From Thermoplasmata archaeon (lineage in GTDB: Archaea; Thermoplasmatota; Thermoplasmata; Lutacidiplasmatales; UBA184): a stretch of DNA of 64,000 nt. Of this stretch, positions 41,246 to 50,156 are shown piece by piece. Within the stretch, counting starts at the first letter, position 1; every line of letters starts with the position of its first letter. A program made the translations under genes and the position numbers. Under the pieces are notes generated by a model. It had not been told where the DNA came from. It saw only the letters and a program-made list of their open reading frames with translations, and made no database searches. The DNA is taken from contig JAKASQ010000001.1 of NCBI GenBank assembly GCA_021828195.1, forward strand, positions 357,202 to 421,201. Direction: 5' to 3'.

Positions 41246-42304
41246 TCAGGACGAGCTCGGGACGAGGAGGTCATACCGATGGTCCACGGCCATCGAGAAG
41301 CTCGCCGACGCGTCGTGGACGATCTCGATCGCCTCCAGCGCCTCCCGCAAGGTGCTCAGAACCGAGCGGCGGCCGGGAGCCGCGGTGCCGGGTCCCGCTT
41401 CGGGGGACGAGCCACCCAGCGCACCGAACAGCCAGCGGTTCTCTCCCACTACATACAGGAAGGGGAACACTCGGCAGTTGGCCGTCAGTGCCTCGAACAG
41501 TCGTTCGGGCCGCGCTCCGGGGCGCGGGGTGCCCGAGATGAAGTGGACGCGATCCGCCGCTCGGCCCATGTAGGGCGGAAGGCGCGAGGGCTCGAGGAAG
41601 ACCCGGTGGGTAACCCACCCGTTCAAGAAGAGGCGGCGCTCAGAATGGGGAAGTCCGAAGGCGCCCAGCATGTGCCCGTCCTCACCCCGCCCCGCGGCGT
41701 CGATGGGACGGGCCAGGAGGTGCCCGAACGCCCAGCGAGTGTGGGGCGTCAGGGACGCATGGGAGCCCGTGCCCTCGGTCCCCTCCGGCCGCGCGCCACC
41801 GAGACCGTGGGGATAGGAACTCGTGCCGTCGAGGCCGGCGAGGTGGTCCCAGAGCCCCTCGAAATCGAAATAGACGGGAACGCTCGGCGTGGTGAGCGGC
41901 ACCGTGACGTGCAGGCTCGATGCGAGGAGTCGCTCGCGCTCCCAGCGCGCCACCTCCTGGGCGCCGGCATCGGGGGCCTTATGGAGGAACACGGCCAGGG
42001 AGATCTGGGGGCTCGCCCAGAGGACGACCTCGGTGAGCGGCCCGGTCGGCCGGGTGTTCAGGAAGTCCGCGTACCGATCGAGGAACGGCCGGGCAACGAG
42101 GAACGTCGCATAGGGGAATCCGAGCCGAGAGGGGTCCGGGACGTACCGATCGTGCAGCCAGCCCTCGGAGTACGCGCGCCGGCGCACCGTGTAATACGTC
42201 GAGCGGGGGATGCCGGTCTGACGGAGCCGTTCCCGTTCCCGGTCCGGTCGCGCGGCGAGCAACGTGGCGATCACACGGGCCTCGGCGTCCGTCAGCGGGC
42301 GCAC
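41246..42304 (-). CDS. winged-helix transcriptional regulator-like protein
   Basis: A 352-residue protein whose first ~75 residues form a helix-turn-helix: PLTDAEARVIATLLAARPDR, then LRQTGIPRSTYYTVRRRAYS and WLHDRYVPDPSRLG. The remaining ~275 residues form an alpha/beta domain with repeated PYATFLVARPFLDRYAD-like strands, perhaps a sensor. It resembles Thermoplasmata-type regulators with an N-terminal HTH, but I cannot name the family. The GTG at 42304 starts right before the HTH. It is divergent from the secreted protein gene at 42424, a possible target. Confidence 0.6.
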   Translation of the reverse strand: MRPLTDAEARVIATLLAARPDRERERLRQTGIPRSTYYTVRRRAYSEGWLHDRYVPDPSRLGFPYATFLVARPFLDRYADFLNTRPTGPLTEVVLWASPQISLAVFLHKAPDAGAQEVARWERERLLASSLHVTVPLTTPSVPVYFDFEGLWDHLAGLDGTSSYPHGLGGARPEGTEGTGSHASLTPHTRWAFGHLLARPIDAAGRGEDGHMLGAFGLPHSERRLFLNGWVTHRVFLEPSRLPPYMGRAADRVHFISGTPRPGARPERLFEALTANCRVFPFLYVVGENRWLFGALGGSSPEAGPGTAAPGRRSVLSTLREALEAIEIVHDASASFSMAVDHRYDLLVPSSS

Positions 42305-42423
42305 GTCGGCACCTCCGGGGAGAGCTCCGGCCGTCTCGGGCCCCCGACGCGAACGTCTAGCATGGCGTCCAGTCGTGAGGGGCCCGAACCACACTTGTGC
42401 TTATCTCGCAGGGCGGGGATTCC

Positions 42424-43887
42424 ATGTCGACCATGAGAGCCACCACTCGACGGCGGGGCCGGTGGGCCGCGCGCGCCGGAGCGATTTCGGTCACTGCGTT
42501 GCTAGCCACCCTGGCGATATGGACCTTTCCCGTAGGGAGCGTCGCCGCCGCCCCTCCCGCCCTTGGCGCGGCACCGGGGGCCCCATCGGCCCCGTGGGCG
42601 TACGGCAACCTCACCACCGAGAACGTCACCTGGCCGGCGATGCGCGGGATGTACGAGGGCTACGCGACGTACGGATTTTCCGTGATCTTGACCCAGACGA
42701 ACATTTCGGCGACGGCGTACAGCCTATCGGAGAATCAGACGGTCGGAGCGCTGATCAATCTCACCTATTGTCGGCCGAACTGCGAGCAGCCGATCGAGAC
42801 CGAGCGGTATTTCTATCGGGCCTGGGAGACGTGGAACGACGTCACGAACTTCACCACGGCCGTCTCCGTGACCTTGCACGATGGGTCCTCCGTCGGCGCG
42901 GTGGGCATCGCCGGCTCCAGCGCCTCGAGCGCGGCCAACATCACCGAGAACCTAACGACCGATCGCAACGGATCCGTTCGTCTCGTCGACCAGCTGTTCG
43001 CGTCCGCCTCCACTCGATTCTCGCTCGACTTCGTGCCGGCGCTTGGCCTGTTTCCCCTCAACCTGACCGTGGGCTCAAGTTGGATCGCATCCGCGGTGTT
43101 CACCGCGGTTGGGTCATGGGAGTCGGGCTACCTGTCGGCCAACGCGCACGGGCGGACCGGCTCGAGCCAGAGCAGCGGCAACCTCTCGGGCAGCGGTGTC
43201 GCGACCCTCGGCGGGATCGAGCGAGGTTCGCTCCTCCTTGCGGATCGGGGCCTCACGCAGGTCGCGCTACACCTCGCCGTGCTCCCGACGCTGGGAAGCG
43301 CCGGGTTCCGGGCGGGATTCGAGCTGATGGATGGATTCGCAATCCTGCCGAACGTGGCCAACCTCCTCCAATCGTCCTCCACCATGGGCTGGGCTTCGCG
43401 GGCCATGGGCAACACCACCGCCACGACCTCGCTCGCCGACCTCGGCCCCCGCTCCGGCAGCGGGCCGGTGAGCTTCATCGCCTCCGCCTGGAGCTACTCG
43501 ACCGCCATCACCGCCCCGGACCCGAGTAGCTCGGGGAACTCCAGCACCGTCCAGGGGGCCCCGCTCACGCCCACCCAGGCGAGCTCGACCTCGAACTGCC
43601 TCGAGGGAACCGTCGCCTGCGGCACCACCGGTAGCAACCCTACAACACCGACGTTGGGAGGGAACGGACTGTTGCCGGTCGCGTTCCTCGGCATCGGGAC
43701 CATGGCCATCGCCGTCGTCGTCGGGGGACTCCTCATCGCACAGCGGCGTCGCATCCCCCCTCCGATCTACCCGAACGCCGCGCTCTACCCGCCGGGGGGA
43801 TCGAGCGCACGCACGGACGCTCCCGCCGAACCGACCGGGCCCGCGCCTCCGCCCACCGAGGACGACCCGCTCCAGAACCTCTGGTAA
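42424..43887 (+). CDS. secreted, membrane-anchored surface protein with many N-glycosylation sequons
   Basis: A 487-residue protein. An N-terminal signal (ARAGAISVTALLATLAIWTF) is followed by an Ala/Pro-rich cleavage region. A ~370-residue exported domain rich in Ser, Thr, Gly and Asn has many NxS/T sites (NLTTENVT, NISAT, NQT, NATTS-like). A Ser/Pro linker, one C-terminal transmembrane helix (VAFLGIGTMAIAVVVGGLLI) and a short basic then Pro-rich cytoplasmic tail complete it. It looks like a cell-surface glycoprotein; its binding role is unknown. A TATA-like cttatct lies about 20 bases before the ATG. Confidence 0.7.
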   Translation: MSTMRATTRRRGRWAARAGAISVTALLATLAIWTFPVGSVAAAPPALGAAPGAPSAPWAYGNLTTENVTWPAMRGMYEGYATYGFSVILTQTNISATAYSLSENQTVGALINLTYCRPNCEQPIETERYFYRAWETWNDVTNFTTAVSVTLHDGSSVGAVGIAGSSASSAANITENLTTDRNGSVRLVDQLFASASTRFSLDFVPALGLFPLNLTVGSSWIASAVFTAVGSWESGYLSANAHGRTGSSQSSGNLSGSGVATLGGIERGSLLLADRGLTQVALHLAVLPTLGSAGFRAGFELMDGFAILPNVANLLQSSSTMGWASRAMGNTTATTSLADLGPRSGSGPVSFIASAWSYSTAITAPDPSSSGNSSTVQGAPLTPTQASSTSNCLEGTVACGTTGSNPTTPTLGGNGLLPVAFLGIGTMAIAVVVGGLLIAQRRRIPPPIYPNAALYPPGGSSARTDAPAEPTGPAPPPTEDDPLQNLW

Positions 43888-43895
43888 CGTCGCTC

Positions 43896-45182
43896 TTACT
43901 CCGGGCGTCGCCCCGCGCTCGGGGACCGGGGCAAGGGGTAGCGCAGGATGGCGGCGACGCCTCCGAACGCCTTCGTCAGCATCTGGCCCTCCTCGCTCTC
44001 GGTCGAGATGAGGCGGACCTCTCCGCCCATCGCCTGGACCTGCTGGAAGAGACCCTCGACATAGTCCTCGGAGGTCGTCTCGGTGAGCAGGCGTTGACCG
44101 CACGTGGGGCAAGGGCCCGCCAACAGCGCGTCGACCTCCGCGTCCGGAAGCATCCGCGTGAATGCGGTCGAGCACGCCGAGCACCGGAACGCTACCTTGC
44201 GCTTGCGCAGGCCTTCCGAAACGAGCAAGATGTCGACGGCGCGCGCCTCGAGGGCGCGGGTGACCTCGGCGTCGCCGTACGCGGCGAGACCCGCATCGGT
44301 CTTGCGGATCTCGGCGAGGAGACGCCGCACGATCGCCTTCTCCTCGGTGACCTCCATCCCGTGCAGGGTTTGGGTCGCCTTCTCGACAAGCTCCTTCAGG
44401 CCGAAGTCGTCCGTGTAGCCGGTGTCGAACAGCGGCTGGACGACCTTCTGCTGGAGCTCGTAGTGGAGGTAGTTCTCCTTGTAGAAGTACTCCTTCGTCG
44501 CGCCCGGCCCGCCGAGCAGGATCCCCTTGAGCATGTCCTTCTTCGGGAGGAAGATGTCGTTCGACATCTCCCCGATCTTCACGAAGAACTCGTGGGCAGC
44601 GTGCTCGATCATCCGCTCGAACCGGTGCGCCGACTGCCCCCCCCGGCCGTGCTTGCTCGGAACAAGGGATTGACGGTTCCGCACGATCTCGATTCGCTTC
44701 CCCCGCAGGAAGCCGATCGTCACCTCGGCCCGGTCCATCACGATCAGACCCCAAAGGTCCGGCTCGTGGGCCATCGACAGGAGCGGTTCGAGGAAGAAGG
44801 TCGAATCGCAACGGTACATGTACGTGTTGAGGGGCTCCGGCGGCTCCACGATGAACGTCACCGGCTCGTAGCGGTCCGCGCCGACGGCCTTGCTGCCCAC
44901 GAAGAAGGCGACGCCGTGGGGAGGTGGCTCCTTGAACTGGCGGACGCGGCCCATGAGCGACTCGATTGCCCACATCACGTTCTTGCGCGTGACCCGGCTC
45001 TTGATGTTCGAGCTCTGGGCGTACTCATTCCGCAGGTATCCCATCACCTCGGAGATCTGCTTGCCCGGCGGAACGTACAGGGTGACGAGCTCCGTCGCGC
45101 GCCCTTTCGCCGACGCGATCTCGTCGAGCTTGCGCTGGAAGGAGTAGCGCGCGAGCTGGGTCTCGGTGGAGTCGGCCGTCAT
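43896..45182 (-). CDS. prf1: peptide chain release factor aRF1
   Basis: A 428-residue eRF1/aRF1. The stop-codon recognition motif NIKS is at residues 59-62, and YMYRCDSTFF supplies the YxCxxxF motif. The peptidyl-tRNA hydrolysis loop is GRGGQSAHRF. The C-terminal domain has ILLGGPGATKEYFYKENYLH and a zinc-ribbon insert (FRCSACSTAF, then CPTCGQRLL). Intact omnipotent motifs argue that all three stop codons terminate translation in this organism. It converges with the surface-protein gene. Confidence 0.96.
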   Translation of the reverse strand: MTADSTETQLARYSFQRKLDEIASAKGRATELVTLYVPPGKQISEVMGYLRNEYAQSSNIKSRVTRKNVMWAIESLMGRVRQFKEPPPHGVAFFVGSKAVGADRYEPVTFIVEPPEPLNTYMYRCDSTFFLEPLLSMAHEPDLWGLIVMDRAEVTIGFLRGKRIEIVRNRQSLVPSKHGRGGQSAHRFERMIEHAAHEFFVKIGEMSNDIFLPKKDMLKGILLGGPGATKEYFYKENYLHYELQQKVVQPLFDTGYTDDFGLKELVEKATQTLHGMEVTEEKAIVRRLLAEIRKTDAGLAAYGDAEVTRALEARAVDILLVSEGLRKRKVAFRCSACSTAFTRMLPDAEVDALLAGPCPTCGQRLLTETTSEDYVEGLFQQVQAMGGEVRLISTESEEGQMLTKAFGGVAAILRYPLPRSPSAGRRPE

Positions 45183-45277
45183 GCGGCCGAGCCCCCGGGG
45201 GACCCTTCCGACCTACCGGCCGGACCGGGGATCACGTACGCCGCGCGCGCGCGGCGCCCGTGCCTCGGGCGGGAGAG

Positions 45278-45595
45278 TCAGAGCAGCCGCCGGATGTGCT
45301 CGTCGATGACGTCCTCGGGGTATGCCCCGACGATGCGGTCGACGAGCTTGCCCTGCTTGTAGAACAGGATCGTCGGGATGCTCATGATCCCGAGGGCCCC
45401 GGCCTTCTCGCCGTTGTCGTCGGAGTTCATCTTCCCGAACGCGACCTTGCCGTTGTACCTCTCGCTGAGGTGGTCGACGATTGGGGAGACCATCCGGCAC
45501 GGACCGCACCAGGGGGCCCAGACATCGATGACCGCCGCGGCATTCTTTCCCGTGAACGTGTCGTACTGGCTCCCGTTGATCTCTTGGACCCCCAT
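45278..45595 (-). CDS. trxA: thioredoxin
   Basis: A 105-residue thioredoxin fold with active site VWAPWCGPCRMVSPI. The cis-Pro lies in IMSIPTILFYKQGKLVDRIVG, and KMNSDDNG lies in the central strand. The length is classical. It reduces protein disulfides in the cytoplasm. The promoter candidate tattaaat (45631-45638) lies ~40 bases upstream. It is divergent from a methyltransferase gene. Confidence 0.95.
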   Translation of the reverse strand: MGVQEINGSQYDTFTGKNAAAVIDVWAPWCGPCRMVSPIVDHLSERYNGKVAFGKMNSDDNGEKAGALGIMSIPTILFYKQGKLVDRIVGAYPEDVIDEHIRRLL

Positions 45596-45680
45596 CGTGC
45601 TCGACCTCTACCCTTTGGAGAAACGCGGGATATTAAATGATACCGGAACGCGGAGCCCACCTCCCACCCTTTGGGACCAG

Positions 45681-45690
45681 ATATTTTTAG
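45681..45690 (+). promoter_or_regulatory. TATA-like box of the methyltransferase at 45712
   Basis: atatttttag is centred 26 bases upstream of the ATG at 45712 and predicts a leaderless transcript. It is one of the most AT-rich stretches of the window. Confidence 0.55.
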
Positions 45691-45711
45691 TCGAGGGCCC
45701 TTCGGTGGGAC

Positions 45712-46479
45712 ATGAGGGAGTCGGCGGCGCTGCGTGCCGCGGCGCGTGCTCCTCGGCCGAGCGCTCTGCTGTCACCGGCGGCCCACAAGGCGATCCGGCA
45801 TCGGATGCTCTTCTACCGCCCCGCGTCCCTCGGCCGCGTCGCCGCGCTCGCGGGGGTCACCGTCCCCGAGCTCCACCGCTACCGCCAGGAGCTCGCGCGG
45901 GGGGCGCTCGCGGATCTCCTTCTCGCGCGGGGAGCGAACTTCGCCTTCGTTCGCGAGCTGCCCCAGGGCCCCCTTCTGTACCTCCTCGTCCGGGCCCTGC
46001 GGCCGATGCGGCTCGTGGAGACCGGGGTGCGCCCGGGCTACTCGACGGCGTGGATCCTCGCGGCGCTCGATGCGAACGGGGCCGGACAACTAACCTCCCT
46101 CGGCCCCGGGGCGACCACCGGTCGATCGGCCGGCGTCGAGAACGTCACGGTGGGCCAGTTCGTACCCCCGGCGCTGCGATCCCGCTGGATCCTTGAGCTC
46201 GGCAACAACGAGGAGCACCTGCGCACGATCCTCGCCGGCGCGCGGGACCTCGACCTCTTCTTCTACGACAACGGCCCGGAGGTCGTGCGGGCCCGATTCG
46301 AGTTGAAGAGCGCTTGGGCCTCCCTCGGCCGCCGGGGGGTCCTCCTCGCCCACCACGCCAATGCGAACACCGCGTGGAGCGACTTCTGCCAGGCGCAGGG
46401 GGTCCCCCCGCAGATCCTCGATAACGGCCCTCCGCCGCTGGGCGCGCTCTCGATGCGCTCGGCGCCGAGGGCCGCCTAG
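45712..46479 (+). CDS. class I SAM-dependent O-methyltransferase-like protein
   Basis: A 255-residue protein. Residues ~95-250 form a Rossmann methyltransferase resembling the catechol/caffeoyl-CoA type: MRLVETGVRPGYSTAWILAA (Gly-rich SAM loop), then LFFYDNGPEVVRARFEL with the motif-II Asp, and GRRGVLLAHHANANTAWSD. About 90 N-terminal residues are helical and could bind substrate. The substrate is unknown. Translation starts at ATG 45712, 26 bases after a strong TATA box. Its end overlaps moaB by 4 bases, tail-to-tail. Confidence 0.75.
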   Translation: MRESAALRAAARAPRPSALLSPAAHKAIRHRMLFYRPASLGRVAALAGVTVPELHRYRQELARGALADLLLARGANFAFVRELPQGPLLYLLVRALRPMRLVETGVRPGYSTAWILAALDANGAGQLTSLGPGATTGRSAGVENVTVGQFVPPALRSRWILELGNNEEHLRTILAGARDLDLFFYDNGPEVVRARFELKSAWASLGRRGVLLAHHANANTAWSDFCQAQGVPPQILDNGPPPLGALSMRSAPRAA

Positions 46480-47003
46480 CGCTCGAGCTCCTCGATCAGG
46501 TGCTGGACCGACGGCAGGATCAGCTTCTCGATCGCCGTGCGCACCGCACGCTCCGAGCCCGGGAGCGCGAACACCGGCTTCTGCTGGATGAGGTAGAGTC
46601 CGGCCCGGCTCAGCACCGCCAGCGGGCCTACCTCCTGGAAGCTCAGCGAGCGGTACAGCTCTCCGAACCCGTCCAGGCGCTTCGCGCCCATCCCCTCGAT
46701 GGCCGCGACCGTCAGGTCCCGCGAGCTCACACCCGTGCCGCCGACCGTGATCACACATTCCACCTGGGGATCGGCGATCCACGGATCGAGCGCGTCGCGC
46801 ACGTCCGCGATCGAGTTCGCGACGAGATGATAGTGCACCAGCTTGTGGCCGCCCGTTTGGACGAGGTCGCGCGCGAGGTGACCGGATGGATCGTCCTCCT
46901 CCGTGTGGGTATCCGTCACCGACAGTAGGCCGAACCCGATGGCCCGCTCGCCTCCGAGGTGATGTCGCGGCGTGCGGGTGCTTCCCTTCTCTTCTGTCGT
47001 CAT
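46476..47003 (-). CDS. moaB: molybdenum cofactor biosynthesis protein MoaB/MogA
   Basis: A 175-residue MoaB-fold protein: IGFGLLSVTDTHTEEDDPSG, then ECVITVGGTGVSSRDLTVAA (the TGGTG molybdopterin-binding loop) and VFALPGSERAVRTAIEKLIL. It adenylylates molybdopterin before metal insertion. It is translationally coupled to moaC (ATGA overlap). It serves the molybdenum hydroxylase encoded at 17072-20900. Confidence 0.93.
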   Translation of the reverse strand: MTTEEKGSTRTPRHHLGGERAIGFGLLSVTDTHTEEDDPSGHLARDLVQTGGHKLVHYHLVANSIADVRDALDPWIADPQVECVITVGGTGVSSRDLTVAAIEGMGAKRLDGFGELYRSLSFQEVGPLAVLSRAGLYLIQQKPVFALPGSERAVRTAIEKLILPSVQHLIEELER

Positions 47004-47413
47004 CGACCTCGCAGAGCTCCCTTTTCTTTGATGCGCACCCGGACCGGACCGAGCGCTGTCTCGGGGTAGAGGCCGCGGCCATCCTTCTCCAAGTACTTGA
47101 CCATGTCCCAGACCGTCAGGAGCGCGATGCTCGCCCCCACGAGGGCCTCCATCTCGACCCCGGTGCGGCCGAGCGTCTCGGCCTCCGCGAGGACCCCGAC
47201 GCGATCGCGCCCCACGGTGATCTCCACTCGGCTCGCCGTGAGCGGAACGAGGTGGCAGTGGGGGATGAGTTCGGCCGTTCGCTTCATCGCGAGCAGCCCG
47301 GCGAGCTCGCCGGCCGCCACCGGATCTCCCTTGGCAACGTGCTGCGCGCGGATCCGCGCGAGGGTCGTCCGGCGAACTCGCAGCTCGCCCTCCGCGACGG
47401 CGCGGCGGGGCAC
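47000..47413 (-). CDS. moaC: cyclic pyranopterin monophosphate synthase MoaC
   Basis: The conserved MoaC core is present: AAGELAGLLAMKRTAELIPH, then CHLVPLTASRVEITV, GVEMEALVGASIALLTVWDM and VKYLEKDG with the catalytic Lys. The GTG at 47413 gives 137 residues starting PRRAVAEGEL, about ten short of the family start. The upstream in-frame codons read VSGKPAV, like the usual MoaC N-terminus, but contain no ATG, GTG or TTG. A ggaggtga tract overlapping the rfcS stop lies 7 bases before an in-frame CTG at 47449, a possible non-standard start. Confidence 0.88.
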   Translation of the reverse strand: MPRRAVAEGELRVRRTTLARIRAQHVAKGDPVAAGELAGLLAMKRTAELIPHCHLVPLTASRVEITVGRDRVGVLAEAETLGRTGVEMEALVGASIALLTVWDMVKYLEKDGRGLYPETALGPVRVRIKEKGALRGR

Positions 47414-47456
47414 CGCGGGCTTCCCGCTGACGCGGCGCTGACGCGCCAGGGACCGC

Positions 47457-48443
47457 TCACCTCCCCGCGAGGGCGCCCGCGCAGATCCGTGCGAGGACGG
47501 CCTCGAGCTGGATTCGGTCGGAGGCTCCTTGGGCGATGCGGAAATCGACCTCTCCGAGCTGGTCGATCAGGTCCAGCTGAGCTCGTACGGGGATCGAGAG
47601 CGACTTGCGGTCGTCCGCGAGGTAGCTGTGGAGCGCGCGCAGGATGTCCTCGCCTGAGACGCCTCGGTCCGTGAACAGGGCGTAGAGCTGGGAGCGCGCG
47701 GACAGGAAGTCGCCCTTCACCGCCGCACCGAGCATCCCTTCCACCTCGCTGCGCAGCGGCACCGCCGTGTACGCCTGCAGCGTCTGTCGGGTCACGTGGT
47801 CGGCGTGGGTGGCCGCGAGTTGCAGCAGATTGGTCGCGCGGCGCATGTCCCCGGCGGCGGCTGCGAGGATCGCATCGTACGCGTCATCGTCGACGCGCTT
47901 TCCCTCCGCTTTTGTGATCCGCTCGAGCTGGGAGCGGATCGCCTCGGGGGAGTAGGCACGGAAGCGGAACACCGCGCAGCGGGACTGGATCGGCTCGATG
48001 AGCCGAGAGGAGTAGTTGCACGAGAGGACGAACCGGCACGAGAGCGAGTAGCGCTCCATCAGGCGCCGCAAGGACGCCTGGGCCTCGGCCGTGAGGTTAT
48101 CGGCCTCGTCGAGGAACAGGAGCTTGAAGCCGACCCCACCGATCGGGGCGGTCCGTGCATACTCCTTGATCTTCGTGCGGACGGTGTCGATCCCCCGTTC
48201 GTCCGACGCGTTGAGCTCAAGAAAGCTATCCCGCCAGTTTTCGCCGTAGAGGTCCCGCGCGAGGGCGAGCGCGGCGGTGGTCTTTCCGGTCCCGGGCGGC
48301 CCGGCGAACAAGAGGTGGGGCATCGAGCGCTTCTCGGCGTACGTGCGCAGCAGCGGGATGATTGTTTCCTGGCCCGTCATCTCGGAAAGTGAGTGGGGGC
48401 GATACTTCTCGACCCACACCGCCTCGTACGGACGCGACGCCAT
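47457..48443 (-). CDS. rfcS: replication factor C small subunit
   Basis: A 328-residue AAA+ clamp loader. [17 protein letters not shown] is the RFC box, [17 protein letters not shown] is Walker [18 protein letters not shown] is Walker B, and [10 protein letters not shown] contains the SRC arginine finger. A collar domain follows. It opens the PCNA ring for loading onto DNA. The large subunit is not in this window. ATG 48443. The moaC gene follows at once and may be co-transcribed. Confidence 0.97.
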   Translation of the reverse strand: MASRPYEAVWVEKYRPHSLSEMTGQETIIPLLRTYAEKRSMPHLLFAGPPGTGKTTAALALARDLYGENWRDSFLELNASDERGIDTVRTKIKEYARTAPIGGVGFKLLFLDEADNLTAEAQASLRRLMERYSLSCRFVLSCNYSSRLIEPIQSRCAVFRFRAYSPEAIRSQLERITKAEGKRVDDDAYDAILAAAAGDMRRATNLLQLAATHADHVTRQTLQAYTAVPLRSEVEGMLGAAVKGDFLSARSQLYALFTDRGVSGEDILRALHSYLADDRKSLSIPVRAQLDLIDQLGEVDFRIAQGASDRIQLEAVLARICAGALAGR

Positions 48444-48477
48444 GGAGAGCCTGGACCTGTGGGAGAAGAGCAGGCTA

Positions 48478-48918
48478 TTAGTCCTTCGTGGACGCCGGGC
48501 GCATCGATGCGAGGAGCCGTTCGTCGGCGAGGTGCCGGCGGACGGCGTCGGCCACAAGCCGGCCGTACTGGCCGAGGGCCTGCCGGTTGCCTCCATGGCC
48601 GTTCTCCTCGGCGATCCGCAGGAACCAGTCGAGCTGGTCGAAGGAGACCTCGAACCAGTGGTGGTCCGCCCGGACCAGTTCGGCGAGCCGACGCGCGAGG
48701 GGGTCGATCCGGGGAGAATCGTGCGCAAGGCGAGAGTCCGCACGACCGGAATGGAGGCGAACTTCCTGGTGGAATCGGTCCATGGCCCCGCGCACCCCGG
48801 TCAGCGGGTACGGTTCAAGGAGCACGAGCCCGTAGCTGAGCGCTTCGAACCAGTCGACAAGCTCCTCGAGGGTCGCGGGCGGACGAGCGAGATCGAGCGC
48901 GGAGGGTTCGAGGTCCAC
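48478..48918 (-). CDS. hypothetical helical protein (146 residues)
   Basis: The frame gives a mostly helical protein: [20 protein letters not shown], then [40 protein letters not shown] and [19 protein letters not shown]. It has many His, Asp and Glu residues but no recognisable motif. It is transcribed with rfcS, 34 bases upstream of it, and converges with nothing. The function is unknown. It could be a partner protein in the replication operon, but only position suggests this. Confidence 0.55.
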   Translation of the reverse strand: MDLEPSALDLARPPATLEELVDWFEALSYGLVLLEPYPLTGVRGAMDRFHQEVRLHSGRADSRLAHDSPRIDPLARRLAELVRADHHWFEVSFDQLDWFLRIAEENGHGGNRQALGQYGRLVADAVRRHLADERLLASMRPASTKD

Positions 48919-49038
48919 GCTCCCGCGGGAGGGGGAGCCGAGAGATGAGGTTGCGTCCTCGTCCCTCGGGAGCCGGACCGGGCCGGGCTACCGCGGGATT
49001 ATAACTCGTGGCGGCCTTCGAAGGCCGCAAGGCCGCTG

Positions 49039-49830
49039 ATGGTGCGCGAACGATTGGCCCATGTGCAGTTTCGTGGGACGATCCGCGAACGATCCGTCGA
49101 ACCGTTCACGCGGATGCTCAAGGCGATCCGGGAGCGGGGACGTTTCCACGGGGTCCTCCTCGACATCTCGAGCGGCGGGGGCGAGGCGGTCGCCTCGATG
49201 GACCTGTATCTGGCGATCAAGCGACTCGACCAGGTGAAACCGGTCGTGGCGTCGATTGGATCGATGGGCGCCTCGGGAGCGTACATGGCGGCTCTCGGCG
49301 CGCGCCGGATCTTTGCCTACCCCGAGTCGAATGTCGGTTCGATCGGAGTCGTCTTCCCTCACATCGCGGTCCAAGAGTTGCTGCGGCGCGTCGGGGTCTC
49401 GGTCGAGCTGCTGCACGCGGGCCGCCACAAGGACGCCTACCAGGGACTGCGGCCGCTCTCGGAGGAGGAACGAGCGAAGCTGACCGCGGTCGTTCACCAA
49501 GATTACGACGCGTTCGTGAAGATGGTGGCGCTGGAGCGCAAGCAGCCCGTCGCGAAGATCCAGGAACTCGCGACCGGCGAGTTCTGGACCGGAGCCCGCG
49601 CACGGGAGCTCGGCCTCGTGGACGATCTCGGGGACCGGGAGATGGCCCTGGAAGCTCTCTCGCAGATGACGGGAATCCCCGCGCGCAAGACGATCGATGT
49701 CGCCCCACCGCGACCGTTCTTGGAGCGCCTCTTTTCCGGTGGCTTCTTGATGATGGGGGATCGGCTCAGCGCGAGCGTCCGCACCTCGCTCGAGGACCTC
49801 GTTTTCGAGTCCGGAACCTACCGTCGGTAG
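49039..49830 (+). CDS. sppA: signal peptide peptidase SppA (S49 family)
   Basis: A 263-residue ClpP/crotonase-fold serine protease. LLDISSGGGEAVASMDLYLA is the oxyanion region, SIGSMGASGAYMAALGARRI carries the catalytic Ser, and GRHKDAYQGLRPLSEEERAK carries the Lys general base. No N-terminal transmembrane helix is visible in the frame from ATG 49039, unlike most SppA proteins. A TATA-like gattataac (48998-49006) is ~37 bases upstream. It probably degrades cleaved signal peptides or membrane fragments. Confidence 0.88.
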   Translation: MVRERLAHVQFRGTIRERSVEPFTRMLKAIRERGRFHGVLLDISSGGGEAVASMDLYLAIKRLDQVKPVVASIGSMGASGAYMAALGARRIFAYPESNVGSIGVVFPHIAVQELLRRVGVSVELLHAGRHKDAYQGLRPLSEEERAKLTAVVHQDYDAFVKMVALERKQPVAKIQELATGEFWTGARARELGLVDDLGDREMALEALSQMTGIPARKTIDVAPPRPFLERLFSGGFLMMGDRLSASVRTSLEDLVFESGTYRR

Positions 49831-49934
49831 AGTCGGCGGCGACCCCCCGCGCCCCGCAGACCCGGCCCGCGATCTTCGAGAGGGCCGGCTCGGGGTAGCG
49901 ATTATATATCCCACCTCGCGTCGGCGGGTCGGAC

Positions 49935-50096
49935 ATGCCCGATAGCAAGAACCGCGGCTTCTCCAGCGCCGCCGGTCTCATCCAATACTACGACATGGAG
50001 GAGACGAAGGCGATCAAGATCCCTCCGTTCATCATCATCGGGCTTGGGATCGCGATCTCCATCTTGGTCGAGATCCTCAGCTGGCGGCTCGGCTAG
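49935..50096 (+). CDS. secG: protein translocase subunit Sec61-beta
   Basis: A 53-residue tail-anchored protein. MPDSKNRGFSSAAGLIQYYD is followed by EETKAIKIPPFIIIGLGIAI and a single C-terminal helix ending EILSWRLG. The pattern SSAAGLIQYYDxE...I.P matches archaeal Sec-beta. It associates with SecY/SecE at the membrane. A strong TATA box (tatatat, 49903-49909) lies ~28 bases upstream of the ATG. It is independent of its neighbours. Confidence 0.93.
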   Translation: MPDSKNRGFSSAAGLIQYYDMEETKAIKIPPFIIIGLGIAISILVEILSWRLG

Positions 50097-50156
50097 CCGT
50101 CGGTCGAACGTTACGCCCATGCACCAACGCCTCCCGCCCGCCGCCGGAGCCATTCC

